NCBI GenBank assembly: GCA_036939355.1
Contig: JALLAP010000337.1
Span: 1-16,752 of the forward strand
Direction: 5' to 3'
DNA: 16,752 nucleotides
Origin: Thalassiosira profunda
Taxonomy: Eukaryota > Bacillariophyta > Thalassiosirophyceae > Thalassiosirales > Thalassiosiraceae
The notes beneath the pieces were generated by a model that was not told where the DNA came from, did not search any database, and worked only from the letters and a program-made list of their open reading frames with translations. A program made the translations under genes and the position numbers. Positions 1 to 7,788 of the stretch are shown in pieces (positions within the stretch are counted from its first letter, which is position 1; every line of letters starts with the position of its first letter).

Positions 1-320
1 CATACAACCTCTTGTCGGAAAAGATACCTAAGCAGGACGATCCGCTGAAGGAACTGGGCAGGCGCGCGATCATGGGTTTCAGCGCATCGGCCGTCAGCGA
101 CACGTGCTCCAACTCCATCCGCGTGGTGAAAGTTTACAAGCAGAGCTCGCCGGAGGCGCTGTCGTATCCGCAGGTGGTGCAGAATGTGATTAAGGAAAGC
201 GGCATCCGGGGATTGATGTTTCGGGGTCTGGAGACGAAGATTCTGGCGAATGGATTGCAGGGTATCTTGTTCTCGATCATGTGGAAGCACTTTGAGGAGG
301 TTCTGTTCCCGAAGAAATGA
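1..320 (+). CDS. Mitochondrial carrier family protein, C-terminal part (5' partial)
   Basis: The reading frame is open to the left edge (in frame from base 3) and ends at TGA 318-320, so about 105 C-terminal residues are present. The last part resembles the third repeat of mitochondrial carriers. A helix with Ser/Asp (SASAVSDTCSNSIRVVKV) stands where the P-x-D/E-x-V/I-K helix normally lies. It is followed by a loop, the 'YPQVVQNVIKESGIRGLMFRG' type of segment (family: G-[IL]-x-G-[LF]-[FY]-R-G) and a closing transmembrane helix ending in EVLFPKK. Family members move metabolites or nucleotides across the mitochondrial inner membrane; the substrate cannot be read from this fragment. The canonical P-x-[DE]-x-x-[KR] is degenerate here (S-D-T-C-S-N-S-I-R-V-V-K), which suggests a divergent subfamily. 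The start and the first two repeats lie outside the window. Confidence 0.75.
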   Translation, partial: YNLLSEKIPKQDDPLKELGRRAIMGFSASAVSDTCSNSIRVVKVYKQSSPEALSYPQVVQNVIKESGIRGLMFRGLETKILANGLQGILFSIMWKHFEEVLFPKK

Positions 321-586
321 GCAATTGGCAATCTACGTGGGAGATTTGCAACAAAGCCAGTTTGGGGCAACGAACTGACGAATGAACTTTTGGGAGAGAG
401 CTCATACGAGAAGAAAATGGGAAGACTCAGTCAGCAATCACAGCAACGTCCTAGTCAAAGATACTTCAGTGAAAAGTGAAGGTTGCTGATGATATGTACA
501 AAGCTAAGGGCTCATTTACCCTTTGGATTCTGCTTGCCGTTACCGCTCGCAAGTTGTCTCAAATAGCTCTCTCAAGCGTTCGTGCT
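321..586. other. Convergent intergenic region
   Basis: This stretch separates the stop of the carrier gene from the stop of the SLC10-like gene and should hold both 3' UTRs. It is more AT-rich than the flanking coding sequence. I see no conserved ORF, RNA gene or clear repeat in it. Confidence 0.6.
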
Positions 587-2106
587 CTAGTCGGCTTCCT
601 TCATACTACAAGCCGCATCCGCATCGCCTTGTTCTAAAAATGAGTCTGAAGATTCTGCCGCAGATCCAGCCAACAGCGGTTCCGAAAGGGTGGACTCTGC
701 CACAGTGCTGCCTTCCTCGTCAACTGTAGTATCGCAGGTATCTCCTCCTTCTTGTGTATCTTCTGTAGTCCCTTCCTCTTCTCCTTCCGGATTGTCGTGC
801 AATTCGTACGATTTGGTGATCACCGTGCAGCATTTCTCGTCCTTCGGTGCCTTCGACCACCCCAGCTTCCACAGAACAATGAGGTAGATGCCAATGGCTA
901 TTGCTNTTCTCGTCCTTCGGTGCCTTCGACCACCCCAGCTTCCACAGAACAATGAGGTAGATGCCAATGGCTATTGCTTCCGTAAAGCCGTAGATTACGG
1001 GGACTTTCATTGCTTGATTGAGATCATCTCCCGTGAATAGCGACAGTGCTGCAGATGTTGCAATTCCCGTATTCTGATAACAGCACTCAACGGCTGTGGT
1101 CAGCCGCTCCGGTTTTGGTAGCTTCGCACAACTTGCGAGCGCCGACGCTATCCCCAACCCAAACAAGCACGGCAGCGGCACGGCGAGATACTTCCAATTG
1201 TCCTCCGTGCTCGTCGCCCCCTCCGACGCTTGGTTGTTGGCACTGGAAGGCGACACGAACGAGAAAACGATGCTGAAGATGATCAGTAGAACGCCACTAA
1301 TGTTGCCTCCCAGATAGCTGATGCGATGCCATCGCGGAGTGTCGAATTTCCAGCTGCAGAAAATGCCCACGGCAATTGCTGCAATCACCACTGCCAGAGA
1401 ATAAAAAATGGCCGCAAAGTCGATCGAGTGAAAGATGGAGTTGCCGTTGCTGTCTTGTGCGTTTCCATAAGCAGCTGAAGCGATGTATCAAACAACGCAG
1501 AGTCAGGTATCGACATGTCTAATGCACAAAGCAAGATGAAGAAATGCACTGCTCACCGTAAGAGTACACGAAAAGATTCAGCGGGAGGAAGCCCACGCTC
1601 AGAATCGTCGAGGCGGTGGTCATCGACACCGACAATCCCAAATCGGCGTTCAGTAGGCTGCACCACCAGTTGCTGTACGATCCTCCTGGTGAGCTAACAA
1701 CTATAATAAGCGTCACCCCCACCGGCGGGGGCAGGTTGAACGCCCACACGACAATGAACCCCAAGAAAGGCAATAAAACAAATTGGCAGAGCAGCCCAAT
1801 GGAGACCGCCTTGCAATTGCGCAGTTGGCGGCGGAGGTCGCGGATGTCGACCGTCGACGCCATGCCCATGACGAGGAAGAAGAGGAGGAGTGAGGTGACG
1901 ACCTGCGCCGCTATTGTCGCGCCGCTCATGGTGACGAAGGTCGCGGGTGTTTGCAGACGCCAAGAGATCGCGAGGAAGAACTCCAAGGGCAGCGTCGGCC
2001 ACTCAACACCGGCCAGCGCCAGCGGGTGAGTGAAGAGGAAGCGCCTCGCTGGGGGGCGGGGGCGGACATCCTGTTCGATGACATAAAGGCTGCTGTCCTT
2101 CAACAT
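587..2106 (-). CDS. SLC10/BASS family sodium-dependent anion transporter
   Basis: Sodium/bile-acid-cotransporter (SBF) family membrane protein, predicted to import an organic anion with sodium. Exon 1 runs 2106 to 1557 and exon 2 from 1474 to 587 (stop TAG 587-589). The single-N overlap at 834-978 must be collapsed; the product is then 454 aa. Features: about 60 N-terminal residues, the first helices with VMGMASTVDIRDLRRQL (the family's L-G-x-x-L/F-x-x-x-D-F/L motif) at about 79-95, and the diagnostic S-P-G-G-S-x-S-N at about 139-146 followed by an SMTTASTILS helix. The second half has the E-C-C-Y-Q-N-T-G segment equivalent to the family E-T-G-x-Q-N. The C-terminal 75 residues are an acidic, Thr/Ser-rich tail, probably cytosolic. 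The N-terminal half looks more like animal-type SLC10 than like short bacterial BASS proteins. Substrate is not predictable. The start is uncertain: ATG 2106 is used, but an upstream spliced exon is possible (see findings). Confidence 0.85.
834..978. repeat. Uncollapsed contig overlap: 72 bp, N, same 72 bp
   Basis: Bases 834-905 and 907-978 are identical, separated by the single N at 906. The extra 73 bases shift the frame inside the SLC10-like gene. Dropping one copy and the N joins the last transmembrane helix (LIVLWKLGWSKAPKDE) directly to the C-terminal tail. Confidence 0.95.
1475..1556 (-). other. Intron of the SLC10-like gene (82 bp)
   Basis: Donor GTGAGC at 1556 and acceptor TTCAG ending at 1475, phase 1. 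Splicing joins the helix ending in LFVYSY to AAYGN and keeps the transporter frame; unspliced, the frame stops shortly after the donor. Confidence 0.85.
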
Positions 2107-2248
2107 TAGCGTAGGAATAGTAGAGATTGGATACCTTTCCTGGGTATCCCCTCAGCGAGCTGGGTGCGGCTGGCTTGGCAACGGTAGAGGTACTTACCGC
2201 CGTGGGGTCGACACTACCGCCGATGGGGTCGACGCAGAGCGAGCCATC
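2107..2248. promoter_or_regulatory. Divergent promoter region, SLC10-like gene and plastid protein
   Basis: A 142-bp gap separates the two divergent ATG codons. It contains an imperfect tandem repeat at 2195-2212 and 2215-2233 (TACCGCCGTGGGGTCGAC and the same with one extra A). Each copy ends in the palindrome GTCGAC. On the minus strand a consensus GTAAGT donor lies at 2197. No clear TATA box is evident. Confidence 0.45.
2195..2233. repeat. Two-copy imperfect tandem repeat in a divergent promoter
   Basis: An 18-bp copy (2195-2212) and a 19-bp copy (2215-2233) differ by a single inserted A and are separated by 2 bp. They lie 16 bp upstream of the plastid-protein ATG. They could be paired regulatory sites or a chance slippage duplication. 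Confidence 0.7.
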
Positions 2249-3016
2249 ATGATTCATTCTGTCCTTTTACTTTTGCCGCTCGCGTTCGTCGTCGGCCCGG
2301 ACGATGCGGCGGCCTTCACCGCCGCGCCTCTCACTCGGTATCCTGGTCACCCATCATCTGATGTGTCACTGCACGCCAAGAAGGCAAAGAAGAAGTCGAA
2401 ACCCAAAGGCGGCGGAGGCGGCTTCGGAGCCAAGCCCGCGGCGACACAATCCTCAGCATCTATATCCGCTGACAAGCATGCGCTGGAGGTGCAGTGGGAT
2501 ACCTTTGCGGCGGTAACCGATCTAGAGATCGCGCCCCCGGGAGACCCGGAAGACGAGGACTACGAGCATTTCATTGTTGCCGACGTGTTCGTTCGCATCG
2601 GGCCTGGAGAGGGTGGAGAGGAGGGAACCGGGTGGTATAGAACGGGCAAGGCGATGGCCGCGGGAGATGCAGCTGACATTCGCAAGGCACTGACATTGCA
2701 AAAAGGGCTCATCTCTTGGACTGCCGTTCACATGTGGCCGCAGCTCGCATCGAAAGGAAAGGCGGCAGCCACAAGGATGGAACTGGGATATGCACCGCCG
2801 TCGATGACAATGGCCGACGAGACCGACGGGGTATTGGACGAGGAGGAAGGCGAAGATGTGATGGTGTCGCAACGTGTCGACGTGAAGGGTGTTTCGGCGA
2901 AGGAGGTGGGATTCCGTCCGGATTTCAACCCGCCGGGCTTCACGTACAAGAGAAGGGAGCGGGCGGCCATGAAGAAGAAAAAGAGCGCGCTGGAGGAGAT
3001 TGCCGATGCTAGCTAG
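2249..3016 (+). CDS. Predicted plastid-targeted protein of unknown function
   Basis: A single-exon gene for 255 aa. Residues 1-22 form a signal peptide with a Leu-rich core (SVLLLLPLAFVV). Cleavage is predicted at DAAA|FTAAP, placing Phe at +1 as in the ASAFAP-type motif of heterokont plastid proteins. A basic, Gly-rich transit-like stretch follows (KKAKKKSKPKGGGGG, about 44-60). The mature domain (about 78-185) has EVQWDTFAAV, a second strand region EHFIVADVFVRIG, GWYRTGKAMAA and a helical TLQKGLISWTAVHMWPQL ending in MELGYAPP. The C terminus is acidic and then strongly basic (YKRRERAAMKKKKSALEE). I do not recognise a named family; the GWYRTGK...LTLQKGLISWTAVH core looks conserved and soluble. 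The stop lies only 12 bp from the stop of the convergent phosphatase gene. Confidence 0.75.
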   Translation: MIHSVLLLLPLAFVVGPDDAAAFTAAPLTRYPGHPSSDVSLHAKKAKKKSKPKGGGGGFGAKPAATQSSASISADKHALEVQWDTFAAVTDLEIAPPGDPEDEDYEHFIVADVFVRIGPGEGGEEGTGWYRTGKAMAAGDAADIRKALTLQKGLISWTAVHMWPQLASKGKAAATRMELGYAPPSMTMADETDGVLDEEEGEDVMVSQRVDVKGVSAKEVGFRPDFNPPGFTYKRRERAAMKKKKSALEEIADAS

Positions 3017-3028
3017 AGCAAAGTGATG

Positions 3029-4065
3029 TCATATCACCTCCGCCGTTTCCTCTTTGTCTGCATCCAATGCGTGCGATTCTGCCATTTCCACCTCCTCCAA
3101 GGTGATCACTGGCTGCTTCTCTCCATTCTTTTGCGCGTCGCTCGTCTCTGACGGCCGCCCCCACGCTGTGACGATAAACTCTCTCATCTCACAGTTACCA
3201 AATCGCTTCGTGATGCATCGCTCCTTCCCCGTCGTTCGTCCATCGACCAACACCACTCTAGGATTGTTGTTCATGCAGTAATTCAACAGACCACCATGAC
3301 ACACCAGTAGCACGTGCTCTTCTGTCTGCTGCAATATCCACAGCAGGCCCCGGTAGCCTCTGTCGCTGCACGCCTCCCGCGATTCCAATTCGTCCGGGCG
3401 CCACGTTTCGTCCTCGGAGGGAATCTGGCGGAAACACCAGTCCGGAAAGTTACGTTCCAATTCGGAGCGGGGCAGTCGCTGGGCGTTGAGGAGCTTGCCG
3501 TTGATATCTCGAAATTGCTCGATGCAAACTCTTCGCGGGGACGGCGCGATTGCATCGTTTGTTGGTGCATCTGTTGCAATTGCCGGAGGGTGAACCAAGT
3601 CTGCGGTCCTCAGCGCCCTCGACAATGGGCTGCTGACCACCTCTCCACATCCCGCAGTGCGTGTCTCACATGCGCCCTCCGTCCCGCTTCCGCCGCCTGA
3701 CTCTCTCCCAATTCTGTCAATGCCGCGTCGAATTGGTCGTCCTCCTCCATTAGTTGCAAAAACTCGTCGAAGGAGCATCCCTTCTCGCGGGCCGATTCGG
3801 CGCGGGGATTGTGGACCGCCTGCCCGTGGCGCAGCAAGAGTATGCGTTTGGGCGGGAAGAGGGGGCGGGCGTTCGACGGAACGCTGCCGTTGCTGCCGAG
3901 GACGTGCGCGTCGGATGCAGTTGATGACGCCGCGGATAGTTGGTGCATCCTCGCGGCGGCGGCTCTGGTAGCCGCTGAAGATGGCGCAGCCATGCTAAGG
4001 CGAGGCGAGAGGAGTGTGTTGGCGGCTCGGCAGGACGCGATGAAGGCGGTGGCGAACTTCATCAT
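3029..4065 (-). CDS. Histidine phosphatase (phosphoglycerate-mutase-like), frameshifted
   Basis: Histidine-phosphatase superfamily enzyme, using a phosphohistidine intermediate on phosphorylated substrates. Start ATG 4065 (MMKFATAFIASC...) leads to a Ser/Ala-rich leader of about 70 residues, possibly an organelle signal. The catalytic R-H-G appears in RILLLRHGQAVHNP, and LTELGESQAAEAGRR follows. In the next frame come SSPLSRALRTAD (second Arg), a Glu-containing EQFRDINGKLLNAQR segment, NFPDWCF and the second His in VCHGGLLNY, then FGNCEMREF. The two frames meet at about 3640-3645 and one base is missing there; with it the product would be about 345 aa. The LTELG-to-SSPL spacing fits the family without a break, so a simple one-base indel is the best explanation: sequencing error or true lesion. 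A 29-bp GT-AG 'intron' at this place is too short. The substrate is unknown. Confidence 0.8.
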
Positions 4066-4331
4066 CTCAGCAGCGTTGCCTGTGTTTCTTTTGCTCTTGT
4101 GCTGAGGACTGAGGACTGAGGACTGAGGAAGGAGGAGGGGTCGTCGTCTGACCGCCGCCAGACCATTCATTTCAACATCGCCGGGCGCTCCCCCCAAAGA
4201 AAAAACGCCCCGCAAGCCCGCGGCTCCTCAAGCTCATAACAAGCTCGCCCCACCCGCACTGCAGCCCAGCCGCCGCCGCGTCCGCCCGCCGTGCTGCGAT
4301 ACACCGCCTACACCCAACACCACTTGCCGCC
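4066..4331. promoter_or_regulatory. Divergent promoter region, phosphatase and RLP7
   Basis: The 266 bp between divergent start codons should hold both promoters and 5' UTRs. The phosphatase frame stays open upstream to an ATG at 4215, so a longer N terminus cannot be excluded. The stretch contains a (CTGAGGA)4 microsatellite at 4102-4129 and otherwise shows only GC-rich, pyrimidine-rich sequence before the RLP7 start. Confidence 0.45.
4102..4129. repeat. Heptanucleotide tandem repeat (CTGAGGA)4
   Basis: Four perfect copies of CTGAGGA lie about 40 bp upstream of the phosphatase ATG. They are followed by a purine-rich run (AGGAGGAGGGG). This is a likely length-variable marker. Confidence 0.9.
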
Positions 4332-5258
4332 ATGGATCCCAAGAGCGACCTCCAGCTCGTGCCCGAGACCCTCCTCAAGAAGCGGCACGACCTCGACGCC
4401 ATCAAAGCCCAGCGCGCCGCCTCCTCCCTCAAGCACAACTCGCGCCGCAACCCCAAACACAAGAATGCCATCAAGATCCTCAAGCCCGAGACCATCATCA
4501 TGCAGAGCCGCGCCCGGACGAACGCCGCGCGGAGGTTCAAGCGGGTGAGCAAGAAGGGGATGCAGATGCGGGCGAGCAATAAGAGCGTCGTGAAGGAGAA
4601 GGTGTGGGACGCCGCGCGGGAGGAGGAGGTGGACGAGAAGGACCTGCCGCAGAGAGAAGGGAAGGGCGATGCCGACGAAAGCGAGGAGGACATGGAGAAG
4701 GAGAGCAGCCTCCGGCGCATCCCCTACAAGGCCAACTCGGTCGGCGCCACTACAGTTTTCGCCATCCTCATCCGTCCCTCCCACCACAAGGTCCCCGGCC
4801 CGGTCAAGAAGACGCTCAATTCCTTGAGGCTGCGGCAGGTGAACGAGGGGGTCTTCCTCCCATACCACGCGGGGGTGCGCAAAATGCTCCACCTCGTCGA
4901 ACCGTACGTCCTGTACGGCACCGTCACCGCGGAGACGGTGGCGGATTTGGTCCGACGGCGGGGCTTCGGGAAGGCCGACGGACGGAGGGTGCCGTTGAAG
5001 GACAACAACGTCATCGAGGCGGCGTTGGGGGAGCACGGCTTGATTTGCGTGGAGGATCTGATTCAGACGCTGGCGGGGTCGGACGATATGGCCGGGGAGG
5101 AGGGGGATACGTTCAAGCACGTGGCGAAATTTTTGTGTCCGTTCCGGCTGACGGCCCGGAAGAGCAAGTTCCAGCAGCAGACGCTGGACATGCACGACGG
5201 GAAGCTTTATGGGGACCAGGGAGAGGCGATGAACGGGTACGTGAGGGAGATGCTGTAA
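4332..5258 (+). CDS. RLP7: Ribosome-biogenesis factor RLP7/RPL7L1 (uL30 family)
   Basis: A single-exon 308-aa protein of the eukaryotic uL30 (RPL7) family. It begins VPETLLKKRHDLDAIKAQRA, like RPL7 paralogues. The extended basic N-terminal region with KPETIIMQSRARTNAARRFKRVSKKG matches the extra segment of yeast Rlp7. An acidic linker (EEEVDEKDLPQREGKGDADESEEDMEKE, about 97-124 in shorter blocks) precedes the uL30 fold. In that fold, FAILIRPSHHKVPGPVKKTL, LRLRQVNEGVF, HLVEPYVLYG, DNNVIEAALGEHGLICVEDL and KFLCPFRL can be recognised in order. At 308 aa it is longer than true RPL7 (about 250) and near yeast Rlp7 (322). The role is therefore inferred as a nucleolar factor for pre-rRNA processing in large-subunit assembly, and not the ribosomal protein itself. 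Divergently arranged with the phosphatase. Confidence 0.85.
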   Translation: MDPKSDLQLVPETLLKKRHDLDAIKAQRAASSLKHNSRRNPKHKNAIKILKPETIIMQSRARTNAARRFKRVSKKGMQMRASNKSVVKEKVWDAAREEEVDEKDLPQREGKGDADESEEDMEKESSLRRIPYKANSVGATTVFAILIRPSHHKVPGPVKKTLNSLRLRQVNEGVFLPYHAGVRKMLHLVEPYVLYGTVTAETVADLVRRRGFGKADGRRVPLKDNNVIEAALGEHGLICVEDLIQTLAGSDDMAGEEGDTFKHVAKFLCPFRLTARKSKFQQQTLDMHDGKLYGDQGEAMNGYVREML

Positions 5259-5457
5259 TGGAAGGGCGGTAGGTTAGGGCCGGAGATGCATTGGGGATGC
5301 AACAATTTGAGTGGGGTATCTTACTATGTGCTGGCCATAGGCACATCAACATGCGATGAGTTGGATAGATGAGTACGGGAAACTTTGCCAGACCAAAACG
5401 TAAACGAGGAGACCTCATTCCTTCACGCGTGAAGGCTTTGTTGAGCTTCGCTCAAAC
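5259..5457. other. Convergent 3' region with two short inverted repeats
   Basis: The gap between the RLP7 stop and the stop of the BTB gene. It contains a perfect 16-bp palindrome at 5420-5435 (CCTTCACGCGTGAAGG) and a six-base-stem hairpin with a TTC loop at 5441-5455 (TTGAGC/GCTCAA). The hairpin ends three bases before the BTB stop codon. These could structure overlapping 3' ends; no known element is recognised. Confidence 0.6.
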
Positions 5458-7617
5458 TCAATAGTCACCCGTCACCCCGTGCTCGTCGAGGTACCCGTCG
5501 TACGGCTCTCCCCACTTCCAACCATGCGGAAAGGATTCATGTTGATAGAAACTGTCGTAGAAGTTGTGGTGGATCACCAACAAAGAGTCGCCGTCAGGAA
5601 AGGACAGGTTCTCCGATTGGTCGTCCGTTTTGGTGCGAGGCTTCTTCTCTTTCTGTTCGTCGCTGAACAGCATCGCCCTCATCGCCTCCGTGTCGAACTG
5701 GAGGCCGTTGCTTTTCATCACGTTGTTCAGCAGCTTGAGGTCGAACCCTTTGGCCGTTTCGGCTGGTGGAGAGAGGAAGAGGTGCCAGTCGTTCTTGTCG
5801 GTTGACTTGGGCACGATGACGCGATAGGCGAGGGGTGCACGCAGATTCGACTGGAACTTGTTGCCCTCGACGTTCACAGCCATGGTAGAATGCTTCTCAG
5901 TCTCTCCGTAGATCTTGTAGCACGGCCTGTCGAAGAACCAAAGCTCCACAGAAGCTGGGCCAGGCGTGATTTCCCGAGAAGGAAGGGGCACGTACGTCAA
6001 CTTCTTGTCGACGCGAACTTGCTTCTTGCAAATCTCAGAGAAGGTTGGTTGTCCGTTGCTGACGAAGCTATTGCGAACTATCTCCACGTTCGGGGTGTAC
6101 AGGTGAGGATCGTTCACGACTGTGATAGCGCTGCCAGCCCCACCGATGAACTTGCATCCTTCAACTGCCAATGATTTGCCGCGTTTGAGCAGGATACCTT
6201 TGGATGTCAAGATTAGACACAAGTTATGTATGGAAACAAGTGGCAGCCATCAAACAAACTCACCAGATACTCGCGTCCGGTAAGCCTTGTCGTCGACCCC
6301 AAGGTCGAATACACAGTTCTTGACATTGAAGTGAAAGCCATCGCCGAATGTGATCATTGCATCATCTGCAGTGCCTTGCTGAGTACCGGGTGAGATGTTC
6401 TTTGCGTTGCGATATTCACCAAAAGGCCCACCGTTTCCCTTCTTGGAACGGAAAGTAATGTTGAAGAACCCAACATAACCGTTCTCGACAAGGAAATACT
6501 GGTCCTCGCCTCCCTCGACTTCAACGACGACCCTCGATGTATCGCCCAATCCGATGAACTCAATCGATTTATCGACCCGCACTCCCATGTCACCCTGGAA
6601 CCACTCTTCGTCGTTGCGATGGATTCCTTCGGCGAAATAGATTCTATCGCCGTCGTTGGCTGCTTCGAGAGCCGTTTTGATCGAGCCATGCGTATTCACA
6701 ATGCCATACTTTTCGTATTGCTCGGTTGTCGGGGGAGGCGGAGGGTAAGACCCCACGTCGAAGAACTCCGCATCTGAGCTTACTTCGTCGCCGTAAGTGC
6801 TGCTGCCCTCGTACGTGCCATCGGGGTAGAACTGGGGCACAGGCACCACCAAGTGGCCAATAGCCCCCTTCTTTTTCAACACTCCCATTGCAAATGGAAT
6901 TCCATCGTCGTCATCGTTCTTCGCCCTCTCCTCCCATTTGGCTGAGAGAGCCTCCTCGTGCTGCTTCTGGAAGATGCTTTTCAGCTGTGCGTCGATCTTT
7001 ACCAGACCCTTCTCCAGTCTTTTCTTACGATCCTGGATCTCTTTCTCCTCGTGCTTTGCAGTGGTGATATCCTGGACGAGCGCCACCTTCTTGGCTACCA
7101 AGGCGTCCCTCGCCGAGTCCTCGGATTGGAACCGAAGGGCAGCCTTACGCAGATCTTGGCAGTCGTATCGGTCCGCGAGTTCGACCACCTGCTCGTAGTT
7201 GGAATGGTCCAACCTCTGCTCCAAATACTCCACGCACTTTGCCTTGAGCCGATCTATCTGCAAAAGGTCGGAGGCGTGGAGAATTCCCGCCGCCGTGTCT
7301 CGGGAGAGCCCATCACTTTCTCCCAAGTACATGAACTTGACGCACGCCGAGAACGACGCCGCGTCCACATCGTCGATCACGCGCCCCATCTTCGGCTCCG
7401 GGAAGGTGGCGAAGTACCGGCTGCTCTGGGCCACAACAAGCTGGTGCAGATTGAACGACGATTGTTGACGTTTGCTGTCATTGGAACACGGACACAAAGC
7501 TGTGCCCCCCACATCACGCGTGGGGATGAGCACCTCCAGATCGGTTCCAATGCCCTCTGCGGTGGCATCGTACAGCCCCTGTAGCATTGCGCGCCGGAGA
7601 TCTTCGGGCGTGGACAT
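5458..7617 (-). CDS. BTB/POZ - coiled coil - right-handed beta-helix protein
   Basis: Two exons, 7617 to 6264 and 6197 to 5458 (TGA), give 697 aa. Residues about 25-135 form a BTB/POZ domain: LEVLIP, NLHQLVVAQSSRYF, DDVDAASFSACVKFMYLGE and ILHASDLLQIDRLKAKCVEYLEQ. A BACK-like helical segment follows (NYEQVVELADRYDCQDLRKAA). Residues about 170-230 are a charged coiled coil (KHEEKEIQDRKKRLEKGLVK). From about 308 comes a pectate-lyase-like beta-helix entry, SIKTALEAANDGDRIYFAEG followed by VDKSIEFIGLGD. Repeated strand-turn units continue to about 600 (VKNCVF, VEGCKF, IVRNSF, VEGNKF). BTB proteins often act as Cullin-3 adaptors, and beta-helices in FBXO11- or SHCBP1-type proteins bind partners, so a ubiquitin-ligase substrate receptor is a reasonable inference. 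No transmembrane segment or signal peptide is seen. The frame is open upstream of 7617, but that region belongs to the divergent permease gene. Confidence 0.8.
6198..6263 (-). other. Intron of the BTB-beta-helix gene (66 bp)
   Basis: Donor GTGAGT at 6263 and acceptor CCAAAG ending at 6198, phase 1. A TCTAAT/TTGAC branch-like segment lies about 15-25 bp before the acceptor. Splicing joins YRTRVS-G-ILLKRGK and continues the beta-helix repeat; without splicing the frame ends in a TGA. Confidence 0.85.
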
Positions 7618-7788
7618 GATACGGCAGCGGCGGGGAGGAGGTGGTGATGGTCCAGGAAAAATGAGGCACTCAGAACGCGGCGGCTTCGTCGATCCCTCCA
7701 TCCCTCCACCCCTCCCTCCCGCCGCCCCGGCCGAGCGATGACACAAAGAAAAACTGGAGTCTGGGCCACAGTATCTTGTACATCGAAC
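7618..7788. promoter_or_regulatory. Divergent promoter region, BTB protein and permease
   Basis: Only 171 bp separate the two ATG codons. The middle is C-rich with CCCTCC repeats on the plus strand, next to GGAGGAGG runs. No defined transcription-factor site can be assigned. Confidence 0.4.

Noticed and set aside
834..978. Local tandem duplication, possibly a CRISPR-like or programmed repeat (and the four similar sites)
   Set aside because: Every case has exactly one N between perfect copies and each collapse repairs a known protein family; this is an assembly overlap.
3641..3669. 29-bp GT-AG intron explaining the phosphatase frame change
   Set aside because: Far shorter than the seven other introns (66-96 bp), and its removal would leave too few residues between the LTELG and SSPLSRAL motifs.
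4308..5195. 295-residue antisense ORF opposite RLP7
   Set aside because: It is the mirror of a GC-rich, strongly conserved sense gene, with a Leu/His/Arg/Pro composition typical of shadow frames.
4332..5258. Ribosomal protein RPL7 itself
   Set aside because: The extended N terminus with KPETIIMQSRARTNAARRF, the acidic linker and the FLCPF motif fit the RLP7/RPL7L1 paralogue better.
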